Positions 13,360 through 14,591 of a stretch of 14,591 nt of DNA are shown in pieces; the stretch's first letter is position 1; each line of letters begins with the position of its first letter. Origin of the DNA: Lysobacterales bacterium (lineage in GTDB: Bacteria > Pseudomonadota > Gammaproteobacteria > Xanthomonadales > SZUA-36); the NCBI GenBank assembly GCA_026193295.1, contig JAPHSB010000425.1:1-14591 (forward strand). The letters are read 5' to 3'. A program made the position numbers and the translations under genes. Below the pieces are notes generated by a model. It was not told where the DNA came from. It saw nothing but the letters and a program-made list of their open reading frames with translations, and did not search any database.

Positions 13360-14591
13360 ATGAAACCGCGAGCCAGTGAGTCGGATTACCGCCAGCTGAG
13401 TTTCTGGCACGACAGCCTGCCCGCCCCGCAGGCCTCCCGCCCTGCCCTGCAAGGCGACATCGAGGCCGATGTCGCCATTATCGGGGCCGGCTACACCGGT
13501 CTATGGACAGCCTGGTATCTCAAACAGGCCGAACCGTCGCTCAATGTCGTGATCCTGGAGGCAGAGACCGCCGGCTTCGGTGCTTCCGGCCGCAACGGCG
13601 GCTGGTGCTCGGCCTTCCTGTCCGGCATCGATCACTGGCTGGACGATCCGCTGCAGCGCGACAGCGCAATCCGGCTGCAGCGCCTGATGTTCGAAACCGT
13701 CGCGGAAATCGGTCGCGTAGCCGCGCAGGAATCCATCGACTGTCATTTTGAGCGCTCCGGCGCCCTGGAGGTTGCCGTCAACCCGGCGCAGTTGGAACGG
13801 CTGCAAAAGGAGCTGTCCCATTTGCGGAGTCTCGATTTCGACGAGTCGGACTTCCGCTGGCTGGAAGCTGACGAAGTCCGCCGAGAACTCCCCGTGCAAG
13901 GCGCGCTCAGCGCCATCCACACACCGCACTGCGCGGCCATCCACCCGGCGCGCCTGGCGCGTGGCCTGGCCGAAAAGCTGGAAAGCAAAGGTGTGCGCAT
14001 TTTCGAACACAGCCAGGCAACGGACTTCAGCGATGGGCGGGTGCGAACGGCCACTGGCGAGCTACATGCGGACACCGTGCTCCTCGCCACCGAAGGGTAC
14101 GGTTGCGGCCTGCCAGGGCGCGAACGCAGCCTGATCCCGGTGCACTCGACGATGGTGGCGACCGAGCCGCTGTCCGCAGACAGGCTCGACCAACTCGGCA
14201 GCCTCCGCCGTTATTGCTTCGGCAACCTCGACCACGTCGTCACCTACGGCCAGCTGACGGCTGATAAACGCATCGCTTTCGGCTGCCGCGGAATCTACCT
14301 CTACGGTTCGGGAATCCGCAGCCGTTTTGCACCGGAGGATCCCGGCTTCGAGCGGGTGCGCGGCACCCTGCTGCGTTTTTTTCCCGGCTTGGAAGGCGTC
14401 CGCTTCACGCATGCCTGGGGCGGCGCCCTGGGCGTGTCGCGCTCATTGCGGCCCATGGTCTGCTTCGACCCGGCGCGGCGCCTCGGCTGGGCCGGCGGCT
14501 ACTTCGGCAACGGCGTCGCCGCCAGCCATCTGGCCGGCCGCACGCTGGCCGACCTGGTGAGCGGACGGGACAGCGAGCGGGTCCACACGCC
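13360..14591 (+). CDS. FAD-dependent amine/amino-acid oxidase, DAO family, PuuB-like, 3' end cut
   Basis: The frame opens at ATG 13360 and is still open at the window edge (410 codons). The family is usually about 430 residues, so only a short tail is missing. The Rossmann FAD motif GAGYTG is at residues 42-47 (after VAII), followed by the glutamate of VVILEAE that binds ribose. GFGASGRNGGWCSA (about 72-85), typical of the DAO group with PuuB and related deaminating oxidases, follows. The C-terminal FAD-contact segment GWAGGYFGNGVAASHLAGRTLADL is also present. The likely reaction is oxidative deamination of an amine or secondary amino group to an aldehyde or keto compound plus ammonia or amine and a reduced acceptor. 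The substrate is unknown; gamma-glutamylputrescine is one option. It starts 2 bp after the MarR stop and is probably co-transcribed with it. No signal peptide is present. Confidence 0.91.
   Translation, partial: MKPRASESDYRQLSFWHDSLPAPQASRPALQGDIEADVAIIGAGYTGLWTAWYLKQAEPSLNVVILEAETAGFGASGRNGGWCSAFLSGIDHWLDDPLQRDSAIRLQRLMFETVAEIGRVAAQESIDCHFERSGALEVAVNPAQLERLQKELSHLRSLDFDESDFRWLEADEVRRELPVQGALSAIHTPHCAAIHPARLARGLAEKLESKGVRIFEHSQATDFSDGRVRTATGELHADTVLLATEGYGCGLPGRERSLIPVHSTMVATEPLSADRLDQLGSLRRYCFGNLDHVVTYGQLTADKRIAFGCRGIYLYGSGIRSRFAPEDPGFERVRGTLLRFFPGLEGVRFTHAWGGALGVSRSLRPMVCFDPARRLGWAGGYFGNGVAASHLAGRTLADLVSGRDSERVHT

Noticed and set aside
1..14591. Defence system, toxin-antitoxin pair, CRISPR array or phage element
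   Set aside because: I looked for spaced repeats, nuclease or helicase motifs and small paired genes. The only small gene with a promoter is the 83-residue protein, which has no toxin or antitoxin features and is divergent from marR rather than paired with it.

Overview
The window looks like a chromosomal segment from a GC-rich Gammaproteobacterium. I infer this from the TonB-dependent receptor, an outer-membrane-type lipoprotein, the DAACS, MscS and ZntB-like families, and the style of the sigma70 promoters. The lineage is a guess because there is no rRNA or marker gene. Genes are densely packed, with three 4-bp ATGA stop/start overlaps. I see no phage, insertion sequence, CRISPR array, tRNA or rRNA. 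No stretch longer than about 175 bp lacks a gene.

Left block (minus strand, 5704 down to 1): a TonB-dependent outer-membrane receptor, an intrinsic terminator, a lipoprotein M14 zinc carboxypeptidase with a cytosolic-carboxypeptidase-like layout, and a secreted gamma-glutamyltransferase-family Ntn hydrolase cut by the window edge. Together these are an outer-membrane and periplasmic import and processing set for a peptide-like compound. The GGT homologue keeps its catalytic Thr, but all four residues aligned to the E. coli gamma-glutamyl-recognition positions differ, so its acyl donor may not be an ordinary gamma-glutamyl compound.

Middle block: a LysR regulator (minus) diverges from a tightly coupled plus-strand operon of a class III aminotransferase, a BKACE (DUF849) beta-keto acid cleavage enzyme and a DAACS symporter. 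The symporter keeps the Asp and Arg residues that read the amino group and side-chain carboxylate of acidic amino acids. The key observation is a 15-bp LysR-type box, ATAAT-N4-AGTTAT, present twice: at 6842-6856 in the divergent promoter and at 5842-5856 upstream of the receptor operon. This suggests one LysR controls both blocks. The inferred pathway runs from outer-membrane uptake, through periplasmic hydrolysis and inner-membrane import of an acidic amino acid, to transamination to a beta-keto acid and BKACE cleavage with acetyl-CoA. The substrate is unknown; a beta-amino acidic compound such as beta-glutamate is one speculative candidate.

Right block: an MscS channel and a CorA/ZntB-type metal transporter form a two-gene unit. 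A convergent small charged protein follows. It is divergent from a MarR regulator, with a palindrome overlapping the -35 of the small-protein promoter. The MarR gene is followed 2 bp later by an FAD-dependent amine/amino-acid oxidase of the DAO (PuuB-like) family that runs off the right edge.
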